From positions 868,001 through 932,000 of the forward strand of contig CAVPVB010000024.1 in NCBI GenBank assembly GCA_963709085.1: DNA of 64,000 nucleotides, given 5' to 3'. Below the pieces are notes generated by a model. That model searched no databases. It had not been told where the DNA came from and worked only from the letters and a program-made list of their open reading frames with translations. Position 1 is the stretch's first letter. Every line of letters begins with the position of its first letter. Shown one piece after another: positions 1-9,683 of the stretch. Made by a program: the position numbers and the translations under genes. The DNA comes from Rhodovastum sp963709085 (GTDB taxonomy: Bacteria > Pseudomonadota > Alphaproteobacteria > Acetobacterales > Acetobacteraceae).

Positions 1-1
1 G

Positions 2-472
2 CTGCTGTTCGACGACACGGTGGAGGCGAATATCCGCATGGGCCGGCCCGGTGCGAACACCGCCCAGGTGGTGGCGGCGGCGCAGGCGGCGGCGGCGCAT
101 GATTTCATCGCCCTGCTACCCGAAGGCTACGCCACCGTGGTGGGCCCGTCCGGCGGACGGCTCTCCGGCGGCCAGCGCCAGCGGGTGGCGCTGGCCCGCG
201 CGCTGCTGCGCGACCCGCGCGTGCTGCTGCTCGACGAGGCCACCAGCGCGCTCGACGCCGAGAGCGAGGCGGCGGTGCAGGAGGCGCTGGCGCGGCTGCG
301 CCAGGGCCGCACCACCATCGTGGTGGCGCATCGCCTGTCCACCGTGCGCGACGCCGACCTGGTGGTGGCGATGGCCGACGGCGTGGCGATGGAGCAGGGC
401 ACCCATGCCGAGCTGCTGGAGCTCGACGGGCTGTATGCGCGGCTGGTGCGGACCCAGGCGCTGGCCCAGTAG
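2..472 (+). CDS. ABC exporter ATP-binding domain, 3' part only
   Basis: This is the C-terminal part of an ABC transporter nucleotide-binding domain; the gene starts upstream of the window, so membrane segments and Walker A are not visible. The frame is open from base 2. Readable in order are the D-loop-proximal LLFDDTVEANI stretch, the signature LSGGQRQRVALARAL (from about base 161), Walker B VLLLDEATSALD, and the H-loop VVAHRLSTV. This order and the short C-terminal tail fit a fused exporter half-transporter of the MsbA/LapB type rather than an importer ATPase. The substrate cannot be told. No partner gene lies downstream on the same strand. Confidence 0.9.
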   Translation: MLFDDTVEANIRMGRPGANTAQVVAAAQAAAAHDFIALLPEGYATVVGPSGGRLSGGQRQRVALARALLRDPRVLLLDEATSALDAESEAAVQEALARLRQGRTTIVVAHRLSTVRDADLVVAMADGVAMEQGTHAELLELDGLYARLVRTQALAQ

Positions 473-656
473 GAGCGGCCCGATAGGAACGGCATCGGCC
501 GGGCCAAAGAGCGGCGTCGCGATGACGGAATTTGCCGGTTGTTAACCATCGCCGGTGATCCTTCGTCAGACGACGACACTCGCAACCCTTGCGGATGACC
601 CCGACCATGCAACGCGCGCCAGAACCATTCGTGTCATTGCCGGCCGGCCGGCCGTC

Positions 657-1445
657 ATGATCAACGCTGGAAACACCTCCGCCACCGGAAACGCCACCAG
701 CCCCGAGGCAGGCTTGCGCGGCATCGATCTCGACGCCTTCTGCCGGGAGTCGCCGGTCTGGTGCTTCGGTCCCGGCCGGGCCGAAGTGGCGGGTTGCGAC
801 GTGGGGGTGAATTTGCGCGCCCTGGCCGGGCGGCTCGGGCAGCCCGAATTGCTGGCGCCGGGCAACGCATCGCGGGTGGGGGCGGCGCTGGCGCAGGGGC
901 TGCTGAAATCCTTCCAGCACCCGCAGGCCGCCCAGCGCTACCGGCATTTCGTGCATGTGCCGGCGGTGCTGCTGACCCTGCCGGAAACCTGGGCGCTGCT
1001 GGACGAACTGCCCGCCGCCTCGCGCGCCACCTTGGTACTGACCGTGGCGATCAGCGTGGCGCGGCGGCAGGACCTGACCGCCGTCGTCGGGCTGCTGGCC
1101 GACATGGGCATCAGCGTGTGCCTTGCCGGGGTCGATTTCGCCGCCGTGCCGTTTGCCCGCCCGCCGGCCGGCGTGGCCTGGCTGCGCGGCAAGGTGACCA
1201 CTTCACTCGATCCGCTGCGCGTGGAGGCGACGCTGGCGGCGGTGGCACCGGCCCAGGGCATCGCCGAGACCGGGTCGGAGGACGCGGCGCTGCAACTGGC
1301 GCTCGAGGTGGGGTTTCTGCACGCGGTCGGGCCGGCGGCCGAGGCGGCGGCGCACCTGCATCACGGCACGCCCGACCGGATTTTGCCGCACCGGCCGGAG
1401 CCACACCGGCCCGACGGGAACCCGTCCGCCATCCTGCGACATTGA
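657..1445 (+). CDS. Hypothetical protein, possibly a degenerate EAL-like domain
   Basis: A 262-residue protein if started at the ATG at 657; a GTG at 555 in the same frame would add 34 residues with no clear function. The middle and end have the rhythm of an EAL fold: an alternating strand/helix pattern, a DLTAVVGLLADMGI helix followed by a short strand, and IAETGSEDAALQLALEVG near the C-terminus, which resembles the region following the last catalytic strand of EAL proteins. The EAL triad and other metal ligands are not seen, so a c-di-GMP phosphodiesterase is unlikely. If the likeness is real, it may be a catalytically dead regulator. The function is unknown. Confidence 0.55.
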   Translation: MINAGNTSATGNATSPEAGLRGIDLDAFCRESPVWCFGPGRAEVAGCDVGVNLRALAGRLGQPELLAPGNASRVGAALAQGLLKSFQHPQAAQRYRHFVHVPAVLLTLPETWALLDELPAASRATLVLTVAISVARRQDLTAVVGLLADMGISVCLAGVDFAAVPFARPPAGVAWLRGKVTTSLDPLRVEATLAAVAPAQGIAETGSEDAALQLALEVGFLHAVGPAAEAAAHLHHGTPDRILPHRPEPHRPDGNPSAILRH

Positions 1446-1647
1446 AGGCCCGCCAGCCGCCGAACCCTGCGGAAAAACGGCAGGATTTCAGGGAGCCTGC
1501 CGCCGCGGGTCTGACGACTTCAACCACATTGGCGTGATTCCGGAACGATCTGCAATTGGCTTGCGGCGCGGGCGCGGGCGGCATTATTTGCCGTCAGCGC
1601 CCGCGCGGCGCAGCAGGCGCAGGCTTCGGCCCCGGAAGGACCCCCTG

Positions 1648-2803
1648 ATGCCCTTGGACGACGCCTCTGCGGCGCGCGATGCCGATCAACGGCGCCAGGC
1701 CGCCGACGCCGAAGTTCCGCCGCGCGACGGCGAACAACAGCAGGACCGCACCGCCGACCCGCCGCCGCGCCGCTCCCCGACGGTATGGTTCGTGCTGGCG
1801 GCGCTGGCGCTGGCGGCGATCGGCGGCGGCACGGCCTATTGGTACGCCACCCGCAACGAGGTCAGCACCGACGACGCCTACACCGACGGCAATGCGATCA
1901 CGATCGCCCCGAAGATCGCCGGCAACGTCACCGAACTGAACGTGACCGACAACCAGCTTGTGCGCACGGGCGACGTGCTGCTGCGCATCGACCCGCGCGA
2001 TTACCTGGCCGCCCGCGACCTGGCAGCGGCGCGGGTGACCTCGACCGAGGCGCAGCTGGCCAATGCGCGGCTGGCGCTGGAGATCGCCCGCATCGTCGAT
2101 CCGGCCCGGCTGGACTCGGCGCGGGCGCAGCGCGATGCGACCCGGGCGGTGCTGATCCGCGCCGACGCCGATCTGCGCCGCCAGCAGGGGCTGCCCCGTC
2201 CCGCCACCACCCAGACCAGCGTCGACGAGGCGACCGCGGCGGCCGCCCAGACGCGGGCGCAGGCTGGCGCAGGCCGAGGCCGGGGTGCGTCAGGCCGAGC
2301 CGGTGGCGCAGACCATCGCCCAGGCCGAGGCGCAGCTGCGCGAACTGGAAGGCGAACTGGGGCAGGCGCGGGCGCAGCTTCTGCAGGCCGAGGTGAACCT
2401 GTCGTACTGCACCCTCACGGCGCCGCAGGATGGCTGGGTGACCAAGCGCAATGTCAATCTCGGCACCTTCGCCAATGCCGGCGGCGCGCTGATGTCGCTG
2501 GTCGCGCCGCAGGTCTGGGTGACGGCGAATTTCAAGGAAACCCAGCTCGACCGGATGCGGCCGGGCCAGCACGTGCGGATTTCGGTCGATGCCTATCCCG
2601 GCCTCAAGCTGCGCGGCCATGTCGACAGCCTGCAGATGGGCACCGGCGGCCGGTTCTCCGCCTTCCCGCCGGAGAACGCGACCGGCAACTTCGTCAAGAT
2701 CGTGCAGCGCGTGCCGGTGAAGATCGTCATCGACGAGGGGCTGGACCCGAACCTGCCGCTCCCGCTCGGGCTCTCGGTGGCGCCGACGGTGGAGCTGGAG
2801 TGA
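1648..2803 (+). pseudogene. EmrA/HlyD-family membrane fusion protein, frameshifted
   Basis: Periplasmic adaptor subunit of a multidrug efflux pump, working with the DHA2 permease 20 bp downstream. The ATG at 1648 gives a charged cytoplasmic head, one membrane helix (about residues 46-66), the STDDAYTDGN motif typical of EmrA, a lipoyl/barrel half, and a coiled-coil hairpin. The reading frame changes near base 2264: upstream reads ...AAAAQTRAQ and the next frame resumes RLAQAEAGVRQAEPV to VELE. One extra G in gcgcaggctggcgcag explains it. Everything else is conserved, so this is either a sequencing error or a recent lesion. Confidence 0.85.
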
Positions 2804-2822
2804 CCGCGGTGCGGTCGGTCCG

Positions 2823-4385
2823 ATGAGCGACCCCCAGCGCTGGAAGCCGCGCCACAACAAATGGGCGATCGCGCTGGCGGTGACGCTGGTGGCGTTCATG
2901 GAGGTGCTGGACACCACCATCGTCAACGTCGCCCTGCCGCACATCGCCGGCTCCATGTCGGTCTCCAACGACGAGGCGACCTGGACGCTGACCTCCTATC
3001 TGGTGGCCAACGGCATCGTGCTGCCGATCTCCGGCTGGCTGGCGCGCGTGTTCGGCCGCAAGCAGTATTTCCTGCTCTGCATCGCCGCCTTCACCGCCTG
3101 CAGCTTCCTGTGCGGCATTGCCGACAGCCTGTGGCAGCTGATCCTGTTCCGCCTGCTGCAGGGTTTCTTCGGCGGCGGGCTGCAGCCGAACCAGCAATCC
3201 ATCATCCTCGATACCTTTCCGCCCGAGCAGCGCGGCCGCGCCTTCGCCATCACCGCCATGGCGACGGTGGTGGCGCCGGTGCTGGGCCCGACGCTGGGCG
3301 GGCTGATCACCGACAATGCGTCCTGGCGCTGGATTTTCTTCATCAACGTGCCGGTCGGCGTGCTGACCTTCCTGGCGGTGGCGGCGCTGGTCGAGGACCC
3401 GCCCTGGGCCCGCCAGGGCGAGCGCCGCATCGACGCCGTGGGCATGGGCCTGATCGCGCTCGGCCTGGGCTGCCTGCAGATCACCCTCGACCGCGGCGAG
3501 AACGAGGATTGGCTGGGCTCGCCGTTCATCCGGGTGACCACCGTGCTGACCGTGGTGGGGCTGGTGAGCGCGGTCGCCTGGCTGCTGTGGACGCGCCGGC
3601 CGGTGGTGGATCTGCGGGTGCTGAAGGACGGCAATTTCGCCGTCGGCTCGCTGATGATCTTCGCCATGGGGGCGGTGCTGTATTCCAGCGCCGTGATCAT
3701 CCCGCAATTGGCCGAGACGGTGCTGGGCTACACCGCGACCCTGGCCGGCTATATCCTGTCGCCCGGGGCGATCCTGGTGGCGCTGATCATCCCGCTCGTC
3801 AGCCGTCTGCTGCTGCCGCGGGTGCAGACGCGCTTTCTGGTGCTGTTCGGCTTCCTGTGCCTGACCGGGGCGCTGTTTTATTCCAGCGGGCTGTCGCCAC
3901 AGGTCGATTTCGACACGCTCGTGCTGATGCGTATGGCGCAGACCTTCGGGCTGGCGTTCCTGTTCGTGCCGATCAGCACGCTGGCGTATGCGACTCTTCC
4001 GAAGGAGAAGAACGGCGATGCGGCGGCGCTGTACACCATGTTCCGCAACATCTCCGGCTCGATCGGCATCTCGGTCGCGACCGCGCTGGTGACCCAGCGG
4101 ACGCAGGTGCACACGGCGTATCTGGTGGGGAACCTGACGCCGTTCGACCAGAGTTACGTGGTCACGCTGCAGCGCCGCGCCGAGACGCTGATCGCGCTGG
4201 GTCGGGCGCCGGTGGAGGCGACACAGGTCGCCACCGGCATGATGTACCAGACGCTGCGCCAGCAGGCGGAGGTGCTGGCCTATTCCGACGTGTTCCTGTT
4301 CTGCGCAGTGATGGCGGCCTGCGCGGCGCCGTTCGCCCTGCTGTTCTCGGCCCGGAAGGCGACCGGCGGGGCGCCGGGGCAGTGA
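2823..4385 (+). CDS. emrB: DHA2-family MFS drug efflux permease, EmrB type
   Basis: A 520-residue permease with 14 predicted membrane segments that exports hydrophobic drugs by proton antiport. Family motifs are visible: LDTTIVNVALPHIAGSM in helix 1 (the DHA2 signature), GWLARVFGRKQYFLL (motif A) after helix 2, and the helix 5 motif around APVLGPTLGG. It follows the EmrA-type adaptor gene closely, as in emrAB operons, although that partner is frameshifted here. No outer-membrane channel gene lies nearby. No regulator gene (TetR or MarR) is next to it, so control is not apparent from the sequence. The substrate is unknown. Confidence 0.92.
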   Translation: MSDPQRWKPRHNKWAIALAVTLVAFMEVLDTTIVNVALPHIAGSMSVSNDEATWTLTSYLVANGIVLPISGWLARVFGRKQYFLLCIAAFTACSFLCGIADSLWQLILFRLLQGFFGGGLQPNQQSIILDTFPPEQRGRAFAITAMATVVAPVLGPTLGGLITDNASWRWIFFINVPVGVLTFLAVAALVEDPPWARQGERRIDAVGMGLIALGLGCLQITLDRGENEDWLGSPFIRVTTVLTVVGLVSAVAWLLWTRRPVVDLRVLKDGNFAVGSLMIFAMGAVLYSSAVIIPQLAETVLGYTATLAGYILSPGAILVALIIPLVSRLLLPRVQTRFLVLFGFLCLTGALFYSSGLSPQVDFDTLVLMRMAQTFGLAFLFVPISTLAYATLPKEKNGDAAALYTMFRNISGSIGISVATALVTQRTQVHTAYLVGNLTPFDQSYVVTLQRRAETLIALGRAPVEATQVATGMMYQTLRQQAEVLAYSDVFLFCAVMAACAAPFALLFSARKATGGAPGQ

Positions 4386-4406
4386 GGGGAAGGAAGGCCA
4401 GGGCTC
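4385..4406 (+). repeat. Partial copy of the dispersed GGAAGGCCAGGG repeat
   Basis: Directly after the emrB stop lies ggggaaggaaggccagggct, the leading edge of the repeat family seen at many gene ends in this window. Only one arm is present and no complementary arm follows. Confidence 0.6.
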
Positions 4407-5075
4407 ATGCCGGCGTCGATTCGGTCCAGTATTGCCGGCATGATGCGATCCCCCGAACCGCCCGAGCGTGCCTGGGTGCGTCTGCCCAGCGGGCGGCGGC
4501 TGGACCTGATCGCGCCCACCCCGTTCGACTGGACCGACGAGGATCTGGCGGTCGGGCTGGCGCGCACCTATCGCTGGGGCGGCCACTCGATCTGGCCGGG
4601 GGCGCCGCTATCGGTGGCGCAGCATTCGCTGGCGGTGCTGGAGATGCGGCGCGCGCGGGCAAAACGGCTGACCCCGGGGCAGCAACTGCGCGAGCTGCTG
4701 CATGACGCCGACGAGGGGTTCATCAATTTCGACTGCATATCGCCGCTCAAGCCGTTTCTCGGTCCGGCCTTTGCCGAACTGGTCCGCCGGCTGTCGGAGG
4801 CGATTGCGGTGCGCTACGCCTTGCCGCCCTGGACCGCGGCGGAAAAGCGCGCCCACAAAACGGCGGACGTGGCGGCGGCGGCGGCCGAGGCGGTGTTCGT
4901 GGCCGGCTGGACCCGCGCCGAGGTGCGCGAGACGCTGGGCATTCGTGCGCCGGTGAAACCAACCGATCCGTTGCTGTCGCGCTACGGCGGCGAGTCCTGG
5001 CGGCCCTGGACCCCGGAGGTGGCGGCGGAGCGGTTCCTGGCCGAGTTGAAGCGGCTGGCCTTTGCCGCAAGGTAG
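4407..5075 (+). CDS. HD-domain phosphohydrolase
   Basis: A 222-residue HD-superfamily metal-dependent hydrolase. The pattern AQHSLAVLE (His73) followed by LLHDADEG (His99-Asp100) gives the paired-histidine and HD ligands, and a downstream acidic helix (residues about 140-165) would complete the metal site. The size and the LLHDADE motif resemble the YfbR-like 5'-nucleotidase group, but specificity cannot be read. The first ATG lies right at the edge of a repeat remnant. An ATG at 4440 is also possible and would remove 11 poorly conserved residues. Confidence 0.8.
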   Translation: MPASIRSSIAGMMRSPEPPERAWVRLPSGRRLDLIAPTPFDWTDEDLAVGLARTYRWGGHSIWPGAPLSVAQHSLAVLEMRRARAKRLTPGQQLRELLHDADEGFINFDCISPLKPFLGPAFAELVRRLSEAIAVRYALPPWTAAEKRAHKTADVAAAAAEAVFVAGWTRAEVRETLGIRAPVKPTDPLLSRYGGESWRPWTPEVAAERFLAELKRLAFAAR

Positions 5076-5128
5076 GCCGGGTGGCTCCGGTGGGGCGAAC
5101 CCCACCGGAGCCACGTCTTGCGGACGGG

Positions 5129-5695
5129 TTAGTGCACCGTCGGAGCGGGCCGCGCGCCGATCGGCAGTACCGTGTAGCCGTGGGTTTCGTTGATGACCTC
5201 GGCGCCGGCCAGATAGAGGGCGAGCGCCGCGGTGAGCAGACCGAAATAGCCGCCGGTGATCCTCAGGTTCGGCAAGGCGAACAGATCAGCGCCGGCAAGC
5301 AGGAAGAAGGTGATGACGAGCGCCAGGAAAATCAGCTGCAGCGTGCGGTTGAGGGCGAAGCTCCCGAACAGCATGAAAAGCGAGAACACGCCCCACAGCG
5401 CCAGCCACCAGCCGACGAAGCTGGCCGGCACGCCGGCTTTGAAGAACTCCACGAACAGGGCGAAGCTCCACCAGAACGCGCCATACGCGCAGAAGGCGAC
5501 GAAGCCGAAGGTGTTGCCGCGCGGCAGTTCCGCCAGACCGGCAAAGAACTGGGCCGTCCCGCCGAAGGCGAAGGCGCTGGCCAGCACCAACGGCACGCTG
5601 GCGCCATCGAAATAGCCGGCATTTACCAGGCTCAACAGCCATGTGGTCAAGCCGAAGCCGGTCAGCCCGAGCGGGGCCGGATTGGCGAGTTTCAT
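5129..5695 (-). CDS. satP: Acetate/succinate permease, GPR1/FUN34/YaaH family
   Basis: A 188-residue integral membrane protein with six predicted helices. The N-terminal NPAPLGLTGFGLTTWLLS motif is the hallmark of the YaaH/SatP family, which takes up acetate and succinate with protons. Length matches the family (about 190). The start is the ATG preceded by an AGGGAGGT ribosome site. The gene is monocistronic between serB and the HD hydrolase. The 190-bp upstream region holds no further reading frame. Confidence 0.92.
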   Translation of the reverse strand: MKLANPAPLGLTGFGLTTWLLSLVNAGYFDGASVPLVLASAFAFGGTAQFFAGLAELPRGNTFGFVAFCAYGAFWWSFALFVEFFKAGVPASFVGWWLALWGVFSLFMLFGSFALNRTLQLIFLALVITFFLLAGADLFALPNLRITGGYFGLLTAALALYLAGAEVINETHGYTVLPIGARPAPTVH

Positions 5696-5886
5696 TAGGC
5701 GATACCTCCCTGCGGCCGCGATTAGTTACGACCGTGTGCACGGTGAAATTGGATTCGGAAACGGCCCGATCGGCCTTGCTAGCGGGCGGCAAATTCCGGC
5801 GCGCCGGCCGGTTCGTCTTTGATCTGGATCAAAATCGGTTCCGACGGCGCACCATCCACAGCGCGCCGAAGCGCCGGGACCGCTCC

Positions 5887-6765
5887 TCACGCTATACTGA
5901 CGATTTCCTGCTGGCGATACCCCTGCGCGAACAGCAGCGCCCGCAACGTGGCGTGCCTGATCTGCGCGCGCGCCTGGGCCGCCACCATGGGCTTGGCATG
6001 GAACGCCACCCCCAGCCCCGCTTCCAGGATCATCGGCAGGTCGTTGGCGCCGTCCCCCACCGCCAGCGTCGCCGCCATTTTCAGGCCGCGCGCCGCCGCC
6101 AGCTCGCGCAGGGTGGCAAGCTTGGCCTCGCGGCCCAGAATCGGCTCGCCGACGCCGCCGGTGAGGACCTGCCCGTCATCGAGCAGCCGGTTGGAGCAAT
6201 GCACCTGGAAACCCACCGCCTCCGCCACCCGGCTGGTGAAGAACGAAAAACCGCCGGAGACCAGCGCGGTGGTGGCGTTGTGCGCCCGCATGGTGGCGAC
6301 CAGCTCGCGGGCGCCGGGGGTCAGCCTGGTCGCCGCCCAGGTCTTTTCCAGCGCGTCGAGCGGAAGCCCCTTCAGCATGCCGACCCGCTCGCGCAGGGCG
6401 GCGGCGAAATCGAGCTCGCCGTTCATCGCCCGTTTGGTGATGGCGGCGATGCGGTCCTTGAGGCCGGCGAAGGCGGCGATTTCGTCCAACGTCTCGGTGG
6501 TGACGATGGTGCTGTCCATGTCGGCCACCAGCAGCCCCTTGCGCCGGCCGCGCGCGCGGGTGGCGATGGCGTCCACCGGCGCGTCGCCCAGCGCCACCGC
6601 CACCGCGTCCATATCCGGCGGCCCGGCGCAGGAAATGTCGGCCGCCTCGCCGGGCGAGAGCAGCACGGGCGGTCCGCCCTGGATGGCGTCGCGCACCCGC
6701 GCGATGATGGCGTCGGTCAACGAGGCCGAGGCGCGGTCAACGGCGAGGGTAAGAACGTGGCTCAA
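5887..6765 (-). CDS. serB: Phosphoserine phosphatase
   Basis: A 292-residue HAD-superfamily enzyme catalysing the last step of serine biosynthesis. An N-terminal domain of about 75 residues precedes the HAD core. Visible motifs are DMDST (nucleophile Asp82), SGGFSFF (motif II), and VGDGANDLPMI (motif IV). It is divergent from miaA with a 69-bp gap. Linkage of serB, miaA and ilv genes is a recurrent alphaproteobacterial order and supports the call. Confidence 0.96.
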   Translation of the reverse strand: MSHVLTLAVDRASASLTDAIIARVRDAIQGGPPVLLSPGEAADISCAGPPDMDAVAVALGDAPVDAIATRARGRRKGLLVADMDSTIVTTETLDEIAAFAGLKDRIAAITKRAMNGELDFAAALRERVGMLKGLPLDALEKTWAATRLTPGARELVATMRAHNATTALVSGGFSFFTSRVAEAVGFQVHCSNRLLDDGQVLTGGVGEPILGREAKLATLRELAAARGLKMAATLAVGDGANDLPMILEAGLGVAFHAKPMVAAQARAQIRHATLRALLFAQGYRQQEIVSIA

Positions 6766-6834
6766 CGGTTCTGGCTCATGGAAACTGGCTCATGACGGGG
6801 CCGGTATGCTGGCGGACGCGCCCGGCCGCAAGCC

Positions 6835-7794
6835 GTGGATGATGATCCGTTCGCGCTGATCGTCGCCGGACCGACCTGCAGCGGCAAGTCGGCGCTGGCG
6901 CTCGGGCTGGCGCAGCTTCTCGGCGGCACGGTGATCAACGCCGATGCCATGCAGTGTTATCGTGAATTGCGGGTGATCACGGCGCGGCCGACTCCGGCGG
7001 AGGAAGCGCTGGTGCCGCATCTTCTCTATGGCGTGCGCCCGGCGGCCGCCCCCGGCCATGCCGCCTGGTGGCGCGGCGCGGCGCTGGAAGCCATGGCGCA
7101 GGCGCGCAACGCCGGCCGCCTGCCCATCCTGTGCGGCGGCACCGGGCTGTATTTCTGGTCGCTGGTGCACGGCATCGCCGCGATTCCGGAAATTCCGCAG
7201 GCCGCCCGCGCCGAGGCGCGCCGCATGCTGGCCGAGCTTGGGCCGCACGGGCTGCACGACGCCCTCGCCGGGGTGGACCCGGCCACCGCCGCTGGGCTCC
7301 GCCCCTCCGACAGCCAGCGCCTGGCGCGCGCCTGGGAGGTATGGCGCGCCACCGGGCGCGGACTGACCGACTGGCAGGCGCAGCCGGCCGACAAGGCGCC
7401 GTGGCGCTTCGCCATGCTGCTGCTGGACCCGCCACGCGAGGCCCTGCGCGCCGCCATCGCCGGCCGGTTCGCCGCCATGCTGGAGCAGGGCGCGCTGGCG
7501 GAGGTGGCGGCGCTGGTGGCGCTCGGCCTCGATCCGGCGCTGCCGGCGATGCGGGCGCACGGAGTGCCGGAACTGGCGGCGCATCTGCGCGGCGAGCTCA
7601 CCCTGGCGGAGGCGGAATGGCGGGCGGTGCTGGCGACCGGGCAGTACACCAAACGGCAGGCGACCTGGTTCCGTCACCGTCAGCTGGTAGAACCAACGCG
7701 CATGCATATGATCCATGCGCGAATCGCGGGCTTAACGCAATTTTCGGAAAGCAAACTGGCCGAAATGATATCGTTTATTCGCCGCCCGGGTTGA
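6835..7794 (+). CDS. miaA: tRNA dimethylallyltransferase
   Basis: Transfers dimethylallyl to A37 of tRNAs that read codons beginning with U. The P-loop AGPTCSGKSALA lies at residues 11-22; DAMQCYREL (switch region) and the KRQATWFRHR C-terminal motif are also visible. The start is a GTG, because an in-frame TGA at 6793 excludes an earlier start. Length (319) is normal. It ends 34 bp before ilvB on the same strand, so ilvB may be co-transcribed with it. Confidence 0.95.
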   Translation: MDDDPFALIVAGPTCSGKSALALGLAQLLGGTVINADAMQCYRELRVITARPTPAEEALVPHLLYGVRPAAAPGHAAWWRGAALEAMAQARNAGRLPILCGGTGLYFWSLVHGIAAIPEIPQAARAEARRMLAELGPHGLHDALAGVDPATAAGLRPSDSQRLARAWEVWRATGRGLTDWQAQPADKAPWRFAMLLLDPPREALRAAIAGRFAAMLEQGALAEVAALVALGLDPALPAMRAHGVPELAAHLRGELTLAEAEWRAVLATGQYTKRQATWFRHRQLVEPTRMHMIHARIAGLTQFSESKLAEMISFIRRPG

Positions 7795-7828
7795 CGCGCC
7801 GCAACGCCCGGATTATGGGTGCCCGGCC

Positions 7829-9637
7829 ATGACAGACGCAGCACACAGCCCGATCCGCCCCGAAACTCCCACCGCGCCCGGTGCGGAGATCCTCCTGCGC
7901 GCCCTGAAGGACCAGGGGGTCGATGTCATCTTCGGCTACCCGGGCGGGTCGGTCCTGCCGATCTATGATGCGCTGTTCAACCAGAACGCCATCCGCCACA
8001 TCCTGGTGCGGCACGAGCAGGCCGCCGTGCACGCGGCCGAGGGCTATGCGCGCAGCACCGGCCGCGTCGGCGTGGTGCTGGTGACCAGCGGCCCCGGCGC
8101 CACCAACGCAGTGACCGGCCTGGCCGACGCGCTGCTGGACAGCATCCCCGTCGTCTGCCTGACCGGCCAGGTGCCGACCCACCTGATCGGCAACGATGCT
8201 TTCCAGGAAGCCGACACCACCGGTATCACCCGCCCCGCCACCAAGCACAATTATCTGGTCAAGCGCCCCCAGGACCTCGCCCGCGTGGTGCACGAGGCAT
8301 TCTACGTGGCGCGCAGCGGCCGGCCCGGGCCGGTGGTGATCGACCTGCCGAAGGACATCCTGATCGGTAAGGCCCCCTACACCCCGCCGGCGGAAACCCC
8401 GCACCGCTCCTACCGCCCGCAGACCCAGCCGGATGCGGCACTGATCGCCCAGGCCGTCGCCATGCTGAAATCGGCGAAGCGGCCGGTGATCTACACCGGC
8501 GGCGGCGTGATCAACGCCGGCCCGGCGGCCTCCGAGGCGCTGGTGCGCTTTGTCCGCACCACCGGCTTCCCCTGCACCAGCACGCTGATGGGTCTCGGCG
8601 CCTTCCCGGCCAGCGACCCGCAATTCCTCGGCATGCTGGGCATGCACGGCACCTACGAGGCGAACCTCGCCATGCACGGGTGCGACGTGATGCTCAACAT
8701 CGGCGCCCGCTTCGACGACCGGGTGACCGGCCGGCTGAATGCGTTCAGCCCCGGCAGCCGGAAAATCCACATCGACATCGATCCCTCCAGCATCAACAAG
8801 AACGTGCCGGTGGAGCTGCCGATCGTCGGCGATGCCGGCCGCGCCCTGGAAGCCCTGCTGGCGGCCTGGGATGCCGACCCGGAACCGCTCGACCGCCCGG
8901 CGCTCGCCACCTGGTGGCGGCAGATCGACGCCTGGAAGGGCACCGACTGCCTGCGCTTCACCCAGCCGCGCGAGCCCGGCTCCATCATCAAGCCGCAATA
9001 TGCCATCCAGCGGCTGTACGACATCACCCGCGCGGTGAAGCAGGACATCTTCATCACCACCGAGGTCGGCCAGCACCAGATGTGGGCCGCCCAGTATTTC
9101 AAGTTCGAGCGGCCGAACCACTGGATGACCAGCGGCGGCCTCGGCACCATGGGCTACGGCCTGCCGGCCGCCATGGGGGTGCAGATCGCCCATCCCGACG
9201 CGCTGGTGATCGACATCGCCGGCGAGGCCAGCATCCTGATGAACATCCAGGAGATGGGCACGCTGCTGCAGTACCGCCTGCCGGTGAAGATCTTCATCCT
9301 CAACAACGAGTACATGGGCATGGTGCGGCAGTGGCAGGAATTGCTGCACGGCAGCCGCTACTCGGAAAGCTACTCGGCGGCCCTGCCCGACTTCGTCAAG
9401 CTGGCCGATGCCTACAACGCCGTCGGCCTGCGGGCGACATCGGTGGACGAGCTGGACGGGGTGATCCACGAAATGCTCGCCTGCGATCGCGCCGTGATCG
9501 CCGATATCGCGGTGGACCCGAAGGAAAACTGCTACCCGATGATCCCCTCGGGGGCGGCGCACAACGAAATGATCCTGGGCAGCGAGAGCGCGGGCGGCGT
9601 GGCCGGCGTCACCGACGAGGGCAAGGTACTCGTCTAG
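7829..9637 (+). CDS. ilvB: Acetolactate synthase large (catalytic) subunit
   Basis: A 602-residue TPP-dependent enzyme that condenses pyruvate in the first common step of branched-chain amino-acid synthesis. The N-terminal VIFGYPGGSVLPIYD carries the TPP/active-site region; RHEQAAVHAAEGYAR contains the catalytic Glu; FDDRVTGRL and the TPP/Mg motif region IAGEASILMNIQE...ILNN follow. The motif reads GEAS rather than the usual GDGS or GDAS. The small subunit gene lies 46 bp downstream. No leader peptide or attenuator fits in the 34-bp gap after miaA. Confidence 0.97.
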   Translation: MTDAAHSPIRPETPTAPGAEILLRALKDQGVDVIFGYPGGSVLPIYDALFNQNAIRHILVRHEQAAVHAAEGYARSTGRVGVVLVTSGPGATNAVTGLADALLDSIPVVCLTGQVPTHLIGNDAFQEADTTGITRPATKHNYLVKRPQDLARVVHEAFYVARSGRPGPVVIDLPKDILIGKAPYTPPAETPHRSYRPQTQPDAALIAQAVAMLKSAKRPVIYTGGGVINAGPAASEALVRFVRTTGFPCTSTLMGLGAFPASDPQFLGMLGMHGTYEANLAMHGCDVMLNIGARFDDRVTGRLNAFSPGSRKIHIDIDPSSINKNVPVELPIVGDAGRALEALLAAWDADPEPLDRPALATWWRQIDAWKGTDCLRFTQPREPGSIIKPQYAIQRLYDITRAVKQDIFITTEVGQHQMWAAQYFKFERPNHWMTSGGLGTMGYGLPAAMGVQIAHPDALVIDIAGEASILMNIQEMGTLLQYRLPVKIFILNNEYMGMVRQWQELLHGSRYSESYSAALPDFVKLADAYNAVGLRATSVDELDGVIHEMLACDRAVIADIAVDPKENCYPMIPSGAAHNEMILGSESAGGVAGVTDEGKVLV

Positions 9638-9683
9638 CGCCGTTTCCCCTCACGCTGTCCCCTGCCGCAGAATCGAGACCGCC

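Noticed and set aside
2727..4586. A 619-codon open frame on the minus strand opposite emrB
   Set aside because: It is the mirror of a clear 14-helix permease, rich in His, Gln and Arg as expected for antisense frames in GC-rich DNA, with no domain.
7795..7828. An amino-acid attenuator or leader peptide before ilvB
   Set aside because: The gap to miaA is only 34 bp, with no Ile/Val/Leu-rich peptide and no alternative hairpins.
7775..9562. A long minus-strand frame opposite ilvB
   Set aside because: Shadow of acetolactate synthase.
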